Part shown: piece after piece, positions 50,234-60,082 of the stretch
Numbering within the stretch: the first letter of the stretch is position 1
How the letters are laid out: each line of letters starts with the position of its first letter
Assembly (NCBI GenBank): GCA_900539595.1
Contig: UQCQ01000001.1
Span: 252,657-316,656, forward strand
Direction of reading: 5' to 3'
Source of the DNA: an uncultured Mollicutes bacterium
GTDB lineage: Bacteria; Bacillota_I; Bacilli_A; RFN20; CAG-826
DNA length: 64,000 bases
Position numbers and translations under genes: made by a program
The notes under the pieces: model-generated
The model's database searches: none
What the model saw: only the letters and a program-made list of their open reading frames with translations
What the model was told of the DNA's origin: nothing

Positions 50234-51580
50234 TTACCTTCCCCAGGGCATATTGCCTCCGCGAGGCATTTTCCCAGATTTTTGATATTGCTTCATCTGC
50301 TTCATCATCTCTTTGGACTGCTCGTATTTCCGTAAAACACGATTGATGTCCGCGTTGGTTTTCCCCGAACCCTTGGCAATGCGATTCTTGTGGGAATAAC
50401 GGAGAATCTCAGGGTGTTTTCTTTCGTAAGGCGTCATCGAGTCAATGATGGCTTCGAAGGTTTTCATCTCCTTTTCAGCCTGGGCTTGCTGCTCATCGCT
50501 GATTTTCGGCATGCCCGGAATCAATTTGGCGATGGCCTTCATGGAACCCAGCTTTTGGACTTGCTTCATTTGACGGAGCATATCTTCCAAGGTGAAGTTG
50601 CCATCCAGCATCTTCCTAGCATCTTTTTCCGCCTGTTTCTCATCGATTTGCTCTTTGGCTTTTTCAACGAGGGTGACCACGTCTCCCATTCCAAGGATGC
50701 GGTCGGCCATGCGATCGGGATAGAAGATTTCCATATCCGTGATCTTTTCGCCCACACCGGCAAACTTAATCGGCAAGCCCGTTAAGTATTTGATGGATAA
50801 AGCGGCACCGCCACGGGCATCGCCATCCAAACGAGACATGATGACTCCGGTTAGATGGAGTTCTTTGTTAAAGGCATTCGCCACGTTCACCGCGTCTTGT
50901 CCTGCGGCGGCGTCCACTAAAAGCAATCCTTCTTCCGGATGAATTTCGTGGTTGATGCGACGGAGTTCTTCCATGAGGCCTTCATCGATTTGCAAACGGC
51001 CCGCGGTATCCAAAATCAAGACATCGTAATGTTCTTCCAAGGCTTTTTTCTTGGCTTGGATGGCGATATCCACCGGATTGACCTTGTTCCCAAGGGAGAA
51101 GAAATCCGCGCCCGTTTTGCTAACGACAGCCTGTAACTGTTCGATGGCTCCTGGACGGTAAATATCCAAAGCAGCCACCAAAACCTTCTTGCCCTCTTTT
51201 TGGTGCATGAGATAGGCTAATTTACCAGCGGTCGTGGTTTTGCCGGTACCTTGGAGACCAAGAAGCAAAATAGAGGTTAAGCCATTCGCGTTATATTGAA
51301 TGCCCGTTTGATCCGCGCCCAAAAGTTCTTGAATCTCATCGTGGACGATTTTAACGACCATCTGAGACGGATTGACCTTGTTATAGACATCTTGGCCTAG
51401 CGCCTTCTCTTTGACGTCATTGGTAAAGGCTTTGACGACTTTGAAGTTCACGTCGGCTTCTAATAAGGCGACGCGAATCTCTTTCAGCATGTCGTCCATG
51501 TTCTTTTCGGTTAATTGGGTGTTGCCCCGCATCTTCTTGAAGATGTTGCTGAAGCGGTCGCCCAGTGATTCAAATGCCAT
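50234..51580 (-). CDS. ffh: Signal recognition particle protein Ffh
   Basis: 448 aa. GTPase that binds signal peptides and 4.5S RNA and docks with FtsY. N domain, then G motifs LGLQGTGKTTTAGKLAY, ILDTAGRLQID and the ALDIYRPGA box, then a methionine-rich M domain (MLRQMKQVQKLGSM, MMKQMKQYQKSG). GGAGG 9 nt before ATG 51580. Overlaps ylxM by 11 nt. The SRP RNA gene is not in the window as far as I can see. Confidence 0.98.
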   Translation of the reverse strand: MAFESLGDRFSNIFKKMRGNTQLTEKNMDDMLKEIRVALLEADVNFKVVKAFTNDVKEKALGQDVYNKVNPSQMVVKIVHDEIQELLGADQTGIQYNANGLTSILLLGLQGTGKTTTAGKLAYLMHQKEGKKVLVAALDIYRPGAIEQLQAVVSKTGADFFSLGNKVNPVDIAIQAKKKALEEHYDVLILDTAGRLQIDEGLMEELRRINHEIHPEEGLLLVDAAAGQDAVNVANAFNKELHLTGVIMSRLDGDARGGAALSIKYLTGLPIKFAGVGEKITDMEIFYPDRMADRILGMGDVVTLVEKAKEQIDEKQAEKDARKMLDGNFTLEDMLRQMKQVQKLGSMKAIAKLIPGMPKISDEQQAQAEKEMKTFEAIIDSMTPYERKHPEILRYSHKNRIAKGSGKTNADINRVLRKYEQSKEMMKQMKQYQKSGKMPRGGNMPWGR

Positions 51581-51902
51581 GAATGATGTCCTCCGTTAAT
51601 GTTTGGTAAGCGGCAGCATCGGCGTTAGAGGTGGATAGATCCTCATAACGCTTTTGCCACTCCTTTTTCTTTTTGATCAAGCCAAGGCGCTTTTCAAATT
51701 CCTCCAGCTTGTTGACGGCTTTGGCGACCGCATCGCTGACGCCCGCCCTTGTGATTCCCGATTCCTCGGCGATTTCGCCAAAACTTAAATCGCAACGGTA
51801 ATAGGCATCGAGAGTTTGTTTTTGCCGTTCCGTCAATAACGGCTCATAGGATTCGAGAAGCTCCAAGACGCGTTCTCGACTCGCCAAGGATGCTTCAATC
51901 AT
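51570..51902 (-). CDS. ylxM: YlxM/p13-like SRP-associated DNA-binding protein
   Basis: 110 aa. Sigma-70 region-4-like helix-turn-helix: [20 protein letters not shown], then [20 protein letters not shown]. YlxM is nearly always encoded with ffh and modulates SRP assembly in some species. Its ATG overlaps the ftsY stop by 8 nt and no clear Shine-Dalgarno is seen. Confidence 0.94.
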   Translation of the reverse strand: MIEASLASRERVLELLESYEPLLTERQKQTLDAYYRCDLSFGEIAEESGITRAGVSDAVAKAVNKLEEFEKRLGLIKKKKEWQKRYEDLSTSNADAAAYQTLTEDIIHGI

Positions 51903-52890
51903 GCTCGGTGTCCCCTAAAAGCAAGCCATATAAGTATTTATCCAAGTCGAATTCTTGCAAGTCTTCCATCCCTTCGCCTAAACCGATGAAACGGACGGGA
52001 ACTCCTAATTCATCGCGAATCGACAAGATGATCCCGCCCTTTGACGTTCCATCCATTTTGGTGATCACGATGCCCGTGATATCTGTCACTTCTTTAAAAG
52101 CTTTGGCCTGAAGCACGCCATTTTGGCCCGTGGTAGCATCCACCACCAAGAAAGACTCGTGGGGCGCCCCTTCGATTTCTCGGGATAAAACACGATGAAT
52201 TTTCGATAATTCCTGCATTAAATTTGCTTTGGTTTGTAATCTTCCCGCAGTATCCATGATCATCAAATCAATGTGATGATCTTTCGCATACTTCGCTCCG
52301 TCATAGGCAACGGAAGCAGGATCCCCATCCGGTTTCCCTGTGATGATGGGGCAGCCCAAACGGTCCGCCCAAACTCTTAACTGTTCCACCGCTCCCGCGC
52401 GGAAAGTATCCCCCGCAACGAGCAAAACGCTTTTTCCCTGGTGAAGATAGCGATAAGCCAGTTTGGCAATCGAGGTCGTTTTGCCAACGCCATTGACTCC
52501 GCAAACTAGCAATACCGTCGGTCCTTCTTTTTGGAAACGGATTTCGTTTTCGATGGAATCCCCTTTGGTCGCATAACCCACGAACATTTCATCCACGAGC
52601 ATTTCGTTGATGGTTTTGGGATCGCTCACGCCTTCTTTGGAGGCTTTATCCAGCAATTCCTCACATAGGCGAATGGAAAGTTCCACGCCCACATCACTTT
52701 CAATGAGGATTTCTTCTAATTCCTCAAAATACTCTGGATTGATTTTGGCATACCGCTTGCTTAGTTCATCCAAGCGAGAAGCAAAATTCTTCCTACTTTT
52801 TTCGAGCCCTTTTTGATAAGTGGAAACCGAAGGCTCCGTTTCTGGTTTCTTTTTGGAAAATTTATTCTTTAAAAAGGAAAATAATCCCAT
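51895..52890 (-). CDS. ftsY: Signal recognition particle receptor FtsY
   Basis: 331 aa with only a short charged N-terminal A region. NG domain motifs: [32 protein letters not shown] and [22 protein letters not shown] 7 nt before ATG 52890. Follows rnc by 9 nt; smc, which lies between rnc and ftsY in B. subtilis, is absent. Confidence 0.98.
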   Translation of the reverse strand: MGLFSFLKNKFSKKKPETEPSVSTYQKGLEKSRKNFASRLDELSKRYAKINPEYFEELEEILIESDVGVELSIRLCEELLDKASKEGVSDPKTINEMLVDEMFVGYATKGDSIENEIRFQKEGPTVLLVCGVNGVGKTTSIAKLAYRYLHQGKSVLLVAGDTFRAGAVEQLRVWADRLGCPIITGKPDGDPASVAYDGAKYAKDHHIDLMIMDTAGRLQTKANLMQELSKIHRVLSREIEGAPHESFLVVDATTGQNGVLQAKAFKEVTDITGIVITKMDGTSKGGIILSIRDELGVPVRFIGLGEGMEDLQEFDLDKYLYGLLLGDTEHD

Positions 52891-52899
52891 ACGTCTCTC

Positions 52900-53610
52900 C
52901 TAATTCTTGGGGATGCTTAATTTATGCAAAGCATCTTTGGCCGCTTCCACTTCCGCGAGTTTGGTATTGCTGCCCTCCCCGCGTCCGAGTTCCATTCCAT
53001 CAAAGAAAACAGCGGCCACCACATGGGTATTCTGCGCCGTTCCGTCTTTTTGCAGAACTTTATAAACAATCGAAACCGCTCCATCGGCCTGCAAATGATG
53101 CTGCAATTCGCTCTTGGGGTCTAATTCAATTTTGGCATCTTGGACCCTTTTGAAGAACAAATCATGCAAAAAACGATAGGTAAACGTCATCCCTTGGTCC
53201 AAATACATGGCACCGATAAACGATTCGAAAACATTTTCGTACAGGGCTTTTTCCGCCTTGGACATCGCTCCACCGCCCATCGAGTTGCTGGAGGCAAAAT
53301 TGTTGCCGACGCGAATATATTCGTCGAGCCCCAAGAAAAGGCATAGCGAAGCTTCCGACTGCGATTGAACCAATTGGTTTTTGATTTGGGTCAATCCGCC
53401 TTCATCCATTTCGGGGTGAAGACGATAACAAAGATCGGCGACCACCGCACCAACAATCGCGTCGCCCAAAAACTCTAAGCGCTCATAATCCACGTGTTTG
53501 GTTCCCGCGCTGGCGTTGCAGGAAGGGTGGGTAAAAGCCAGGGTATAGAGTTCTTCGTTGCGAGGAAGAATACCGAAGCGATGAAACAATTTAAAATACG
53601 GAGATGACAT
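52900..53610 (-). CDS. rnc: Ribonuclease III
   Basis: 236 aa from ATG 53610. Endonuclease domain signature ERLEFLGDAIVGAVVADLCY with the catalytic Glu/Asp, then a double-stranded RNA-binding domain from about residue 160 (PKSELQHHLQADGAV to KLAEVEAAKDALHKL). Processes rRNA precursors; the 23S flanks in this window form a suitable duplex. TATAAT (53620-53625) lies 9 nt before ATG with no Shine-Dalgarno, so a 0-3 nt leader is predicted. The longer open frame starts inside that box. Confidence 0.97.
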   Translation of the reverse strand: MSSPYFKLFHRFGILPRNEELYTLAFTHPSCNASAGTKHVDYERLEFLGDAIVGAVVADLCYRLHPEMDEGGLTQIKNQLVQSQSEASLCLFLGLDEYIRVGNNFASSNSMGGGAMSKAEKALYENVFESFIGAMYLDQGMTFTYRFLHDLFFKRVQDAKIELDPKSELQHHLQADGAVSIVYKVLQKDGTAQNTHVVAAVFFDGMELGRGEGSNTKLAEVEAAKDALHKLSIPKN

Positions 53611-53619
53611 AACGATGTC

Positions 53620-53625
53620 ATTATA
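53620..53625 (-). promoter_or_regulatory. -10 box of rnc, near-leaderless
   Basis: TATAAT, 9 nt before ATG 53610 on the minus strand. It lies in the 34-nt gap after recG; the -35 is weak. Confidence 0.5.
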
Positions 53626-53644
53626 CAAGAAAGATCGCGTTTGG

Positions 53645-55648
53645 TTAGGCTAGAGAAATGCCTTGGCTCATTTTATAGGCCCGTTCTAATAGCGGACGGA
53701 GTTCTTTTTCGTCACGATGGGCAAAGATTTCTACCGCATCGTCTCGAGCACATTCAAACATTTTGAAGTCCGTGACGATATTGGCGAAATGGAAATCTGG
53801 CAGCCCCGATTGCTTGACTCCCGCTAATTCCCCCGGCCCACGACGTTTCAAATCTTCTTCCGCAATTTTAAATCCGTCCTCCGTATCCACCAGCACTTTT
53901 AATTTATCCAAATCCTCTTGGATAGAATGGCCGTAAACCAAGTAGCAAACGGAAGGGCTGCCGTCTCGCCCGATGCGGCCACGAAGCTGATGCAAGCTGG
54001 ACAAAGCGAAATGGGTCGGCTCATAGATAATCATGAGATTGGCCGCTTTCACGTCGATTCCCACTTCGATAACCGACGTGGATATCAGGATGGGGGTTTC
54101 CCCATTTTTAAAATCCTCGATGGCTTTTGCTTTTTCTTCCGAATTCATTTGGCCATGCAGCAAACCCACTAAACCAGGATAAGCGGATTCATAACGGTGA
54201 TAAACGGATAAAACCGAGGAATCCTCCTCTTCGCCCCCTTCGATTTGCGGGGCCACGACATAAACGCGGTGCCCACTGGTAAGGGAGGCGGCAATCCGTT
54301 TTTTCATCTCCATGGAATCCGGCTTAACAATTTTGGTCGTTACTTCTCTTTCCCTTGCTGGGAAAGAAGACAAAATGGAAACGTCCAAATCTCCATACAA
54401 CGTTAACGACAGGGTACGGGGGATCGGAGTAGCCGACATCAGCAAAACATCCGCATGTTCCCCTTTATCCGCCAAAGCAGCCCGTTGATTCACGCCGAAT
54501 TTATGCTGTTCGTCCATCACCACAAACCCCAAATTGGCATAATGGACTTTTTCTGCGAATAACGCGTGAGTCCCCACAATGATGTCCACTTCTCCTTTTT
54601 GGCAGTTTTCTAGCATCTCGCGATGCTCTTTCGCCGAGAGCCCACCAACCAAAAGGCCTACCCGTATCCCTTCTTTTTGAAAAAGGGACTGCAAAGTTTC
54701 GTAATGCTGCCTCGCCAAAGAATCCGTAGGAGCCAGCAACGCCCCTTGTTCTCCACGAAGGTAATTCCCATATAGCATCAATGCGGCCACCAACGTTTTT
54801 CCTGTACCAACGTCTCCTTGGAGAAGTCGATACATCAACCGATTGGAATTCATATCCTCCAGTCCGTCTCTTAACGCCTTTTTCTGGTCATCGGTAAGAG
54901 GGAAGGGCAGGGAGCGGATAAAATCCCCGACCCTTCTAAAATCGATGGTTTTTCTGCTTTGACGGACTAAAGCCTTATTTTGGGAGCGAATCCATTGGTT
55001 CTTCAAACTGAAAAGCAGGGCTTCTTCGTATTTGAGAAGGCGCGTCCCCTGCCGCACATCTTCCATCGACGAGGGGAAGTGGCAGAGGGCATAAGCTTCT
55101 TGGCGAGAGACCAACCGGTATTTTTGGCGGAGATAAGGGGGCAAAAAATCAGGAAGAGACTCCTTCTCTGCTTCTAGCGCCTTCTTCACAAGCTGACGCC
55201 AAGAATGTTCGGGGTAATCTTTGGGCAAACTATAAATGGGGACGATGGAATCTTCCGGTTTGATAATGCCTTTTCGAAGCAAAATCAAATTCAAGCAATG
55301 GCCGTTTCGATCGTAACTTCCTTGTAAGGAATAAAGACTATCCAGTTCCACGTTCCCCGCTAAATAGGGACGGTTCCAGGCTTCAATGGCGAAATCCCGA
55401 TGTGTTTTTTCTTCGCGAAAATAAAACTTGGCCACGGAGGATCGCTGAAATTTTTGCACACGCGGCTTGGTCAGAATTCTGCCAAGGAGAACAACCTTTT
55501 GTTTGTCTTCTAGAAAAGAGAGGCATTTTGAATCCGTATAGGTGAAGTTATCGTAACGGCGGGGAAGATGGCCAAGAACATCCAAATAAGAATGGATGCC
55601 CATGTTCTGCAGCATTTCTTCTAGTCGAGGAGAAGTCGTTAGTTTCAT
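53645..55648 (-). CDS. recG: ATP-dependent DNA helicase RecG
   Basis: 667 aa, usual size. Remodels stalled forks and Holliday junctions. N-terminal wedge/OB domain, then helicase motifs: LLQGDVGTGKTLVAAL (I), VVMDEQHKFGVNQRAAL (II), MSATPIPRTLSLTLYGD (III), and HQLRGRIGRDGSPSVCYL (VI). ATGA overlap with the upstream multispanning membrane protein gene. In B. subtilis recG is followed by the fapR-plsX-fab genes before rnc; here rnc follows directly. Confidence 0.97.
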   Translation of the reverse strand: MKLTTSPRLEEMLQNMGIHSYLDVLGHLPRRYDNFTYTDSKCLSFLEDKQKVVLLGRILTKPRVQKFQRSSVAKFYFREEKTHRDFAIEAWNRPYLAGNVELDSLYSLQGSYDRNGHCLNLILLRKGIIKPEDSIVPIYSLPKDYPEHSWRQLVKKALEAEKESLPDFLPPYLRQKYRLVSRQEAYALCHFPSSMEDVRQGTRLLKYEEALLFSLKNQWIRSQNKALVRQSRKTIDFRRVGDFIRSLPFPLTDDQKKALRDGLEDMNSNRLMYRLLQGDVGTGKTLVAALMLYGNYLRGEQGALLAPTDSLARQHYETLQSLFQKEGIRVGLLVGGLSAKEHREMLENCQKGEVDIIVGTHALFAEKVHYANLGFVVMDEQHKFGVNQRAALADKGEHADVLLMSATPIPRTLSLTLYGDLDVSILSSFPAREREVTTKIVKPDSMEMKKRIAASLTSGHRVYVVAPQIEGGEEEDSSVLSVYHRYESAYPGLVGLLHGQMNSEEKAKAIEDFKNGETPILISTSVIEVGIDVKAANLMIIYEPTHFALSSLHQLRGRIGRDGSPSVCYLVYGHSIQEDLDKLKVLVDTEDGFKIAEEDLKRRGPGELAGVKQSGLPDFHFANIVTDFKMFECARDDAVEIFAHRDEKELRPLLERAYKMSQGISLA

Positions 55649-57738
55649 GCCGCTTTTTCCCCTTCCTTCTCTTCTTTTTTATGTCGGTAATTCCAAGCAG
55701 TTGGAACCACATATAGGGCGACGCACCCCACCAAACCCACAAAAAACAAAGGAACGCCAACGCGATAAGAAGTTAAGCCCACCCATTTCAAAGAGGCCTG
55801 GTATGTTCCTTTCTTGAGGTTAAAGCTCACAAGGCCGTCCACATAGATGCCCTTCACTTGATAAGAAGAATCTCCGCTTAACACCATTTCATACCCTTCG
55901 TAATAGAATTGGGGCAATTGAACCAAAGCGGTATCCGAAGAGATGACCACATCGAAAGTAGCTTCCGGGCTATGAAGGGAAGTAATAGTCAAAGACCCCG
56001 ATCCTTCTAGAAACGCCGGAGCTAGGTAATTTTCCATTCCCCACCGATAAGGGCTATTCCCGTAAATTTGTTTTCGAATCGTGGGATAAAGGGAGGTGGA
56101 ATATTCGCTACGATAGTCGCTTTGACGGAAAACCATCGGGACATATTCGTTTTGGGAGCCTTGTTTTTTGGTGGATTGCACCAAGGATATGCTCGGTTCT
56201 GGTCCCCCATTTTGCCCCGAATAAGAAACAAAACGCTTATCAATGGGACCCATGCAGGAAAGGAAGCTTAAAGCAAATAACATGGCTAAGCCCCCTTGGA
56301 CGTATTTCTTTTGGGCAAAGGGACGAGTAGCCAAGGCCACGATTATCACGGCAAGGAACAAAGTCAGGCCCCAGAACCGCCACGCGAATTGGGCAGTATA
56401 GAATAGGGATGGCATGGAATACCAAACATCCCCGACAAACATCAAGATAAAACAGGCCACGAAGAGGACTAAGAGCCAATAAAAAGAAGGGTCTTTGGTC
56501 TCCTCTTCGATTTCTCGTCTTGCCATCTCTCGATCCCATTTTTCTTCTTTGGAGGTGCCAATTAAAAATAATGCGATGGAAAAAATAGGAGCAATCAAGA
56601 ACATCTCCGCCCTTTTGGTTAGACAAAGGCAAAACAAGGAAACGCCCGCGGACAAATAAGCCCCCAAGAACGGGCGATTCTTTTTCCCTAAAAAACAAAG
56701 CAGGAAAACGCCCAAGGCTCCAAAGAAACCAAAATTAACGTAATCCAACACCCAACTAAGCCAAGATTCACCGCTGATGTTGGGGAAGTGATATTGCTCT
56801 GGAACCAAGTGTTCAATCCAATCAGGACGTAAAAATCCGCTGAATTGGTCGCTATAACCCGTCGACCACGCCAAATGTTCGGCATTGATCCACATGAGTT
56901 GATTATCGCTGATGTTATAAAGTCCCGAATTCTTGTAATGCATCATTGGGAAGAAATAGAAACTAATCAAACAAAAAACCAAAACTACGGAGCAAGCCGT
57001 TAAGATAATCGCCTGCTTGTTATGGAATGCGGGAAGAAGCCCCCTGTAGTTCAAAAGCAAATAAATCAAAGCGGCGATGATAAAACTCATCGACGTAAAG
57101 GGGTGGCATAAAACCATGCATGAAACGCCAAAAACGCAGGATAAGAAAGACTGGGGGCGAAAATCCCCATGCCCCAGGTTATAAACACCCAAGAAAAGTA
57201 GCGGAGCGAAGCTTAAAGCAAAAGCCTCAGGGTAAGCCGCGCGATACAAAACACAATTGATGCGATAGGGAGAAAAAATAAGGCAAAGGGCAAGCATTAA
57301 GGCACACAAATCGTTCTTGCAGAGCTTCTTCCCCAGCCAATACATCCATATCCCCATGAGGTAGGTCATGGATACGGTTAGAATTTTCCAGCTCCAATTA
57401 ATGGAAATGAAAGGAAAAATCACATGAAGGAGGGCCACCATTTCATGGCTTAATCCCCCGTAAAACAAATAAGTGCCAAGTCCTAAATTCCCCATCAAGG
57501 TATGGGAAGGGGTGATGCCAAAGAATCCGTTTTTCCACCCCTCAGCCAAATCCCAAGCCCAAATTCGATGCCAAAGGGAATCATCTCCCGAAGGAAAATC
57601 CATTCCGGAACGGAAATAAATCGCAAAAGGAATAAAACTAGCAAAAAGCAGTAATAAATAGGGAAATACACGCGAAAAGAAGGCTTCGAGAGTGGCTTCA
57701 TTTCCTATCGATTTCAGTCGCTTCTTCCCTTGAATCAT
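55645..57738 (-). CDS. Large multispanning membrane protein, YfhO/PTPS-related GT-C-like
   Basis: 697 aa with about 12-14 helices and an extracytoplasmic C-terminal domain before the last helix. The first loop contains SGDDSLWHRIWAWDLAEGW, an acidic/His pattern like the catalytic loop of GT-C glycosyltransferases, which use polyprenyl-phosphate sugars. This fits PTPS-related/YfhO-like proteins that modify teichoic acids or other glycans; the call is by topology. TAAAAT (57745-57750) ends 6 nt before ATG 57738, so it is predicted leaderless; AAGAGG in that gap is too close to serve as a normal Shine-Dalgarno. Coupled to recG by a 4-nt overlap, an unusual pairing. Confidence 0.7.
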   Translation of the reverse strand: MIQGKKRLKSIGNEATLEAFFSRVFPYLLLLFASFIPFAIYFRSGMDFPSGDDSLWHRIWAWDLAEGWKNGFFGITPSHTLMGNLGLGTYLFYGGLSHEMVALLHVIFPFISINWSWKILTVSMTYLMGIWMYWLGKKLCKNDLCALMLALCLIFSPYRINCVLYRAAYPEAFALSFAPLLFLGVYNLGHGDFRPQSFLSCVFGVSCMVLCHPFTSMSFIIAALIYLLLNYRGLLPAFHNKQAIILTACSVVLVFCLISFYFFPMMHYKNSGLYNISDNQLMWINAEHLAWSTGYSDQFSGFLRPDWIEHLVPEQYHFPNISGESWLSWVLDYVNFGFFGALGVFLLCFLGKKNRPFLGAYLSAGVSLFCLCLTKRAEMFLIAPIFSIALFLIGTSKEEKWDREMARREIEEETKDPSFYWLLVLFVACFILMFVGDVWYSMPSLFYTAQFAWRFWGLTLFLAVIIVALATRPFAQKKYVQGGLAMLFALSFLSCMGPIDKRFVSYSGQNGGPEPSISLVQSTKKQGSQNEYVPMVFRQSDYRSEYSTSLYPTIRKQIYGNSPYRWGMENYLAPAFLEGSGSLTITSLHSPEATFDVVISSDTALVQLPQFYYEGYEMVLSGDSSYQVKGIYVDGLVSFNLKKGTYQASLKWVGLTSYRVGVPLFFVGLVGCVALYVVPTAWNYRHKKEEKEGEKAA

Positions 57739-57744
57739 CCTCTT

Positions 57745-57750
57745 ATTTTA
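57745..57750 (-). promoter_or_regulatory. -10 box of the membrane protein-recG operon, leaderless
   Basis: TAAAAT, 6 nt before ATG 57738 on the minus strand, just past the fakA terminator. Confidence 0.45.
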
Positions 57751-57771
57751 GGCTTGGACCCTATAAAAGAA

Positions 57772-57790
57772 AAGCGGGCTTAGCCCGCTT
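57772..57790 (-). terminator. Terminator after fakA
   Basis: Minus strand AAGCGGGC-TAA-GCCCGCTT followed by TTCTTTT. Confidence 0.9.
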
Positions 57791-57794
57791 GAAG

Positions 57795-59516
57795 TTATTC
57801 AATTCCAACGAGGAAGGAATAGACTGGCTGATCACCGCGCTTCACGTCGATTTCTAAATCATCGCCGTATTTTTCACTGAGAACCTCTGCCACTTTGCTT
57901 TCTTCTTCGCTTGTGACGTCTTTGCCAATGATAACCGTCACCATCGAGGCGTCATCGTCAACCAAGGAATCCACAAGATCCGTCAAAGCCGTCATTTTGT
58001 CTTTGACGCAGGAAACAATGTTTTTGTCTTGCATCGCCATGTAATAGTCTTTGGTGATGTGCACTCCATCGATGTCCGTATCTTTAATGGCGTAGGTGAC
58101 CGAGCCGGACTTCACGGTTTTCAAAGCGCCTTTCATATCTTCTTGAATCGACGGCACTTCTCCTTCCGGATTGAAGTTCATCGCCGAAACAATGCCCTGA
58201 GGAATCGTTTTGGACGGGATGACCACCGCATTAATCCCGCTTCCTTGCATGATTTCGCAAGCTTGAGAGGCCGCTAGAACAATATTGGAGTTATTGGGAA
58301 GAATGAAGACGTTGGAAGCATGGGTTTGCTTGATGGCCCTCACGAAGTCTTCCGTGGAGGGGTTCATCGTTTGCCCACCGCTAACGATAACGTCAACGCC
58401 AAGTTCGCGGAAGATTTCATCTAATCCTTCTCCAGAAGAAACGGAAATCAATCCTAAATCCTTATCCACGCGGATTTCATCCTCTTCTTCCACCTTCTTT
58501 TGTTCGCGGGAACGAGCAATGTTGCCAGCCATATCGGTGGCCTCCGCTCCGTGTTGGATGTTGTTATGCTCTTCCGACATATTCTCAATGGTGATAGAGA
58601 CGAATTCGCCGAATTGCTGCGCGTAATTGAGCATGTTGCCCGGGGTCAAGGTGTGGACGTGAACTTTGATGATATCTTCATCGCGAACCGTGACGAGGGA
58701 TTTACCGTGTTTTGCCAAGAAACCTTTGAAATTCTTTTCCAAGAAGGCTTTCTTTCCGTCAACGCCCGGTTTTCCTAAGCGGAGGATGAATTGGGTGCAA
58801 TAGCCATATCCTTCTTCGTCTTCAGATAATTTGGCGCCTGCATAAAGCGGTTCTTCCGTTGGAACGGCGCCGACATCTTCGTTGCGCTCGATGACCTTGC
58901 CACGATGGCAAGCCGCATATTCCATGCCTTCGAGAATGCGGACCAAGCCGGCTCCGCCGCTATCGACGACGCCAACTTCCTTAAGAACAGGAAGCAAATC
59001 CGGGGTGTGATCCAAAGAAATACGAGCTTGTTCCAAGAGATATTTCATTGCATCTTCAATGGAAGTAGAAGAAGAGACGAAACTACGAAGAGCGGCACTC
59101 GCTTCGCGAATAACGGTAAGAATGGTGCCTTCCACCGGCTTCATAACCGCTTTGTAAGCCACTTCTTTCGCGGAAACAAAGCAATCGGATAGTTGAACCG
59201 CATTGAGGGTTTCGTGTCCTTTTAAAGCCACGGAGAAGCCTTTGAAGATTTGGCTGGTGATGACGCCGCTATTTCCGCGGGCTCCCATCAACAAGCCACG
59301 GCTGAAACCGCTGCCTAGGGTATAAAGATCGTCGTCATCGGGACGATTTTGGATTTCCTTCATGCCGCTGGTCACGGTGAGGTTCATATTCATGCCGGTA
59401 TCGCCGTCTGGGACCGGGAAAACGTTTAATTGATTGATTTCGGGGTAGTGATTATAAAGATTATTGGCGCCCGAAATAAACATTTGCTTCAAGAGCGTCG
59501 CGTTGATGGTTTTCAT
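57795..59516 (-). CDS. fakA: Fatty acid kinase subunit FakA (YloV, DAK-like)
   Basis: 573 aa. N-terminal DhaL-type ATP domain: FPVPDGDTGMNMNLTV and LLMGARGNSGVITSQI; middle domain VVDSGGAGLVRILEGM; C-terminal domain with ISVSSGEGLDEIFRELGV and FILPNNSNIVLAA. In Staphylococcus FakA phosphorylates fatty acids delivered by FakB. No fakB in the window. ATG overlaps the asp23 stop by 4 nt, the usual pairing with YloU. Confidence 0.95.
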   Translation of the reverse strand: MKTINATLLKQMFISGANNLYNHYPEINQLNVFPVPDGDTGMNMNLTVTSGMKEIQNRPDDDDLYTLGSGFSRGLLMGARGNSGVITSQIFKGFSVALKGHETLNAVQLSDCFVSAKEVAYKAVMKPVEGTILTVIREASAALRSFVSSSTSIEDAMKYLLEQARISLDHTPDLLPVLKEVGVVDSGGAGLVRILEGMEYAACHRGKVIERNEDVGAVPTEEPLYAGAKLSEDEEGYGYCTQFILRLGKPGVDGKKAFLEKNFKGFLAKHGKSLVTVRDEDIIKVHVHTLTPGNMLNYAQQFGEFVSITIENMSEEHNNIQHGAEATDMAGNIARSREQKKVEEEDEIRVDKDLGLISVSSGEGLDEIFRELGVDVIVSGGQTMNPSTEDFVRAIKQTHASNVFILPNNSNIVLAASQACEIMQGSGINAVVIPSKTIPQGIVSAMNFNPEGEVPSIQEDMKGALKTVKSGSVTYAIKDTDIDGVHITKDYYMAMQDKNIVSCVKDKMTALTDLVDSLVDDDASMVTVIIGKDVTSEEESKVAEVLSEKYGDDLEIDVKRGDQPVYSFLVGIE

Positions 59517-59881
59517 TCTTCGGGGTTCTCCTTCACATCTTGAACGTAGACATTAACTGCAGCCAAAGGAATACCAAAGGTCTTTTGAAGCTCGTATTTC
59601 ACGCGCTTTTGAACTTCGGAAAGCACTTCGGAGAGTTTCACCCCGTAAACGCCAAAGATATACACACTGATTTCGTATCCTTTTTTGGTTTTGCAGATGC
59701 CAACACCTTTGAACCATTCTTCTTCTTTCAAAAGCGTCGCAACATTATCGACGAGGCTTTTCGACTTCGGGGCCAAGCCAGCAACGCCATAGCAACTGCA
59801 AGCGGCGGCACCCGCGACAGAAGCGATCGCATCCAAACCGATGTCGATGGCTCCGTACTGCGTTTTCTTACCAATGTTCAT
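59513..59881 (-). CDS. Asp23/YloU family protein
   Basis: 122 aa from ATG 59881 (AGGAA 8 nt upstream). Asp23 (DUF322) fold: YGAIDIGLDAIASVAGAAA, SCYGVAGLAP and VSVYIFGVYGVKLSEV-like strands. Usually encoded directly before fakA; in Staphylococcus Asp23 is a cell-envelope stress protein. TATAAT about 50 nt upstream of the start is the likely promoter. Nine upstream codons are open but precede the Shine-Dalgarno. Confidence 0.93.
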   Translation of the reverse strand: MNIGKKTQYGAIDIGLDAIASVAGAAACSCYGVAGLAPKSKSLVDNVATLLKEEEWFKGVGICKTKKGYEISVYIFGVYGVKLSEVLSEVQKRVKYELQKTFGIPLAAVNVYVQDVKENPEE

Positions 59882-60082
59882 CTTGTTATTCCTGTAAATA
59901 GCGTACAAAAGAAGCGGGCATAATACCCATCGATACTATTATAGTAGAGAGAAAAAAATAATAAAGGGAACATTCTCACCCCACCCCTAAAGGGGTGAAA
60001 ACGATAGCATGGGTCGCCTCTTTTTAAAAAAATTAGACGATTCGCTTAAAAACCGCTAAAAAAGTAAGGATAAAATAATAGC

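Noticed and set aside
59982..59997. CACCCC/GGGGTG hairpin between asp23 and the rRNA operon as terminator
   Set aside because: No T-run follows on either strand, and the rRNA operon already has a strong terminator at 60083-60105.
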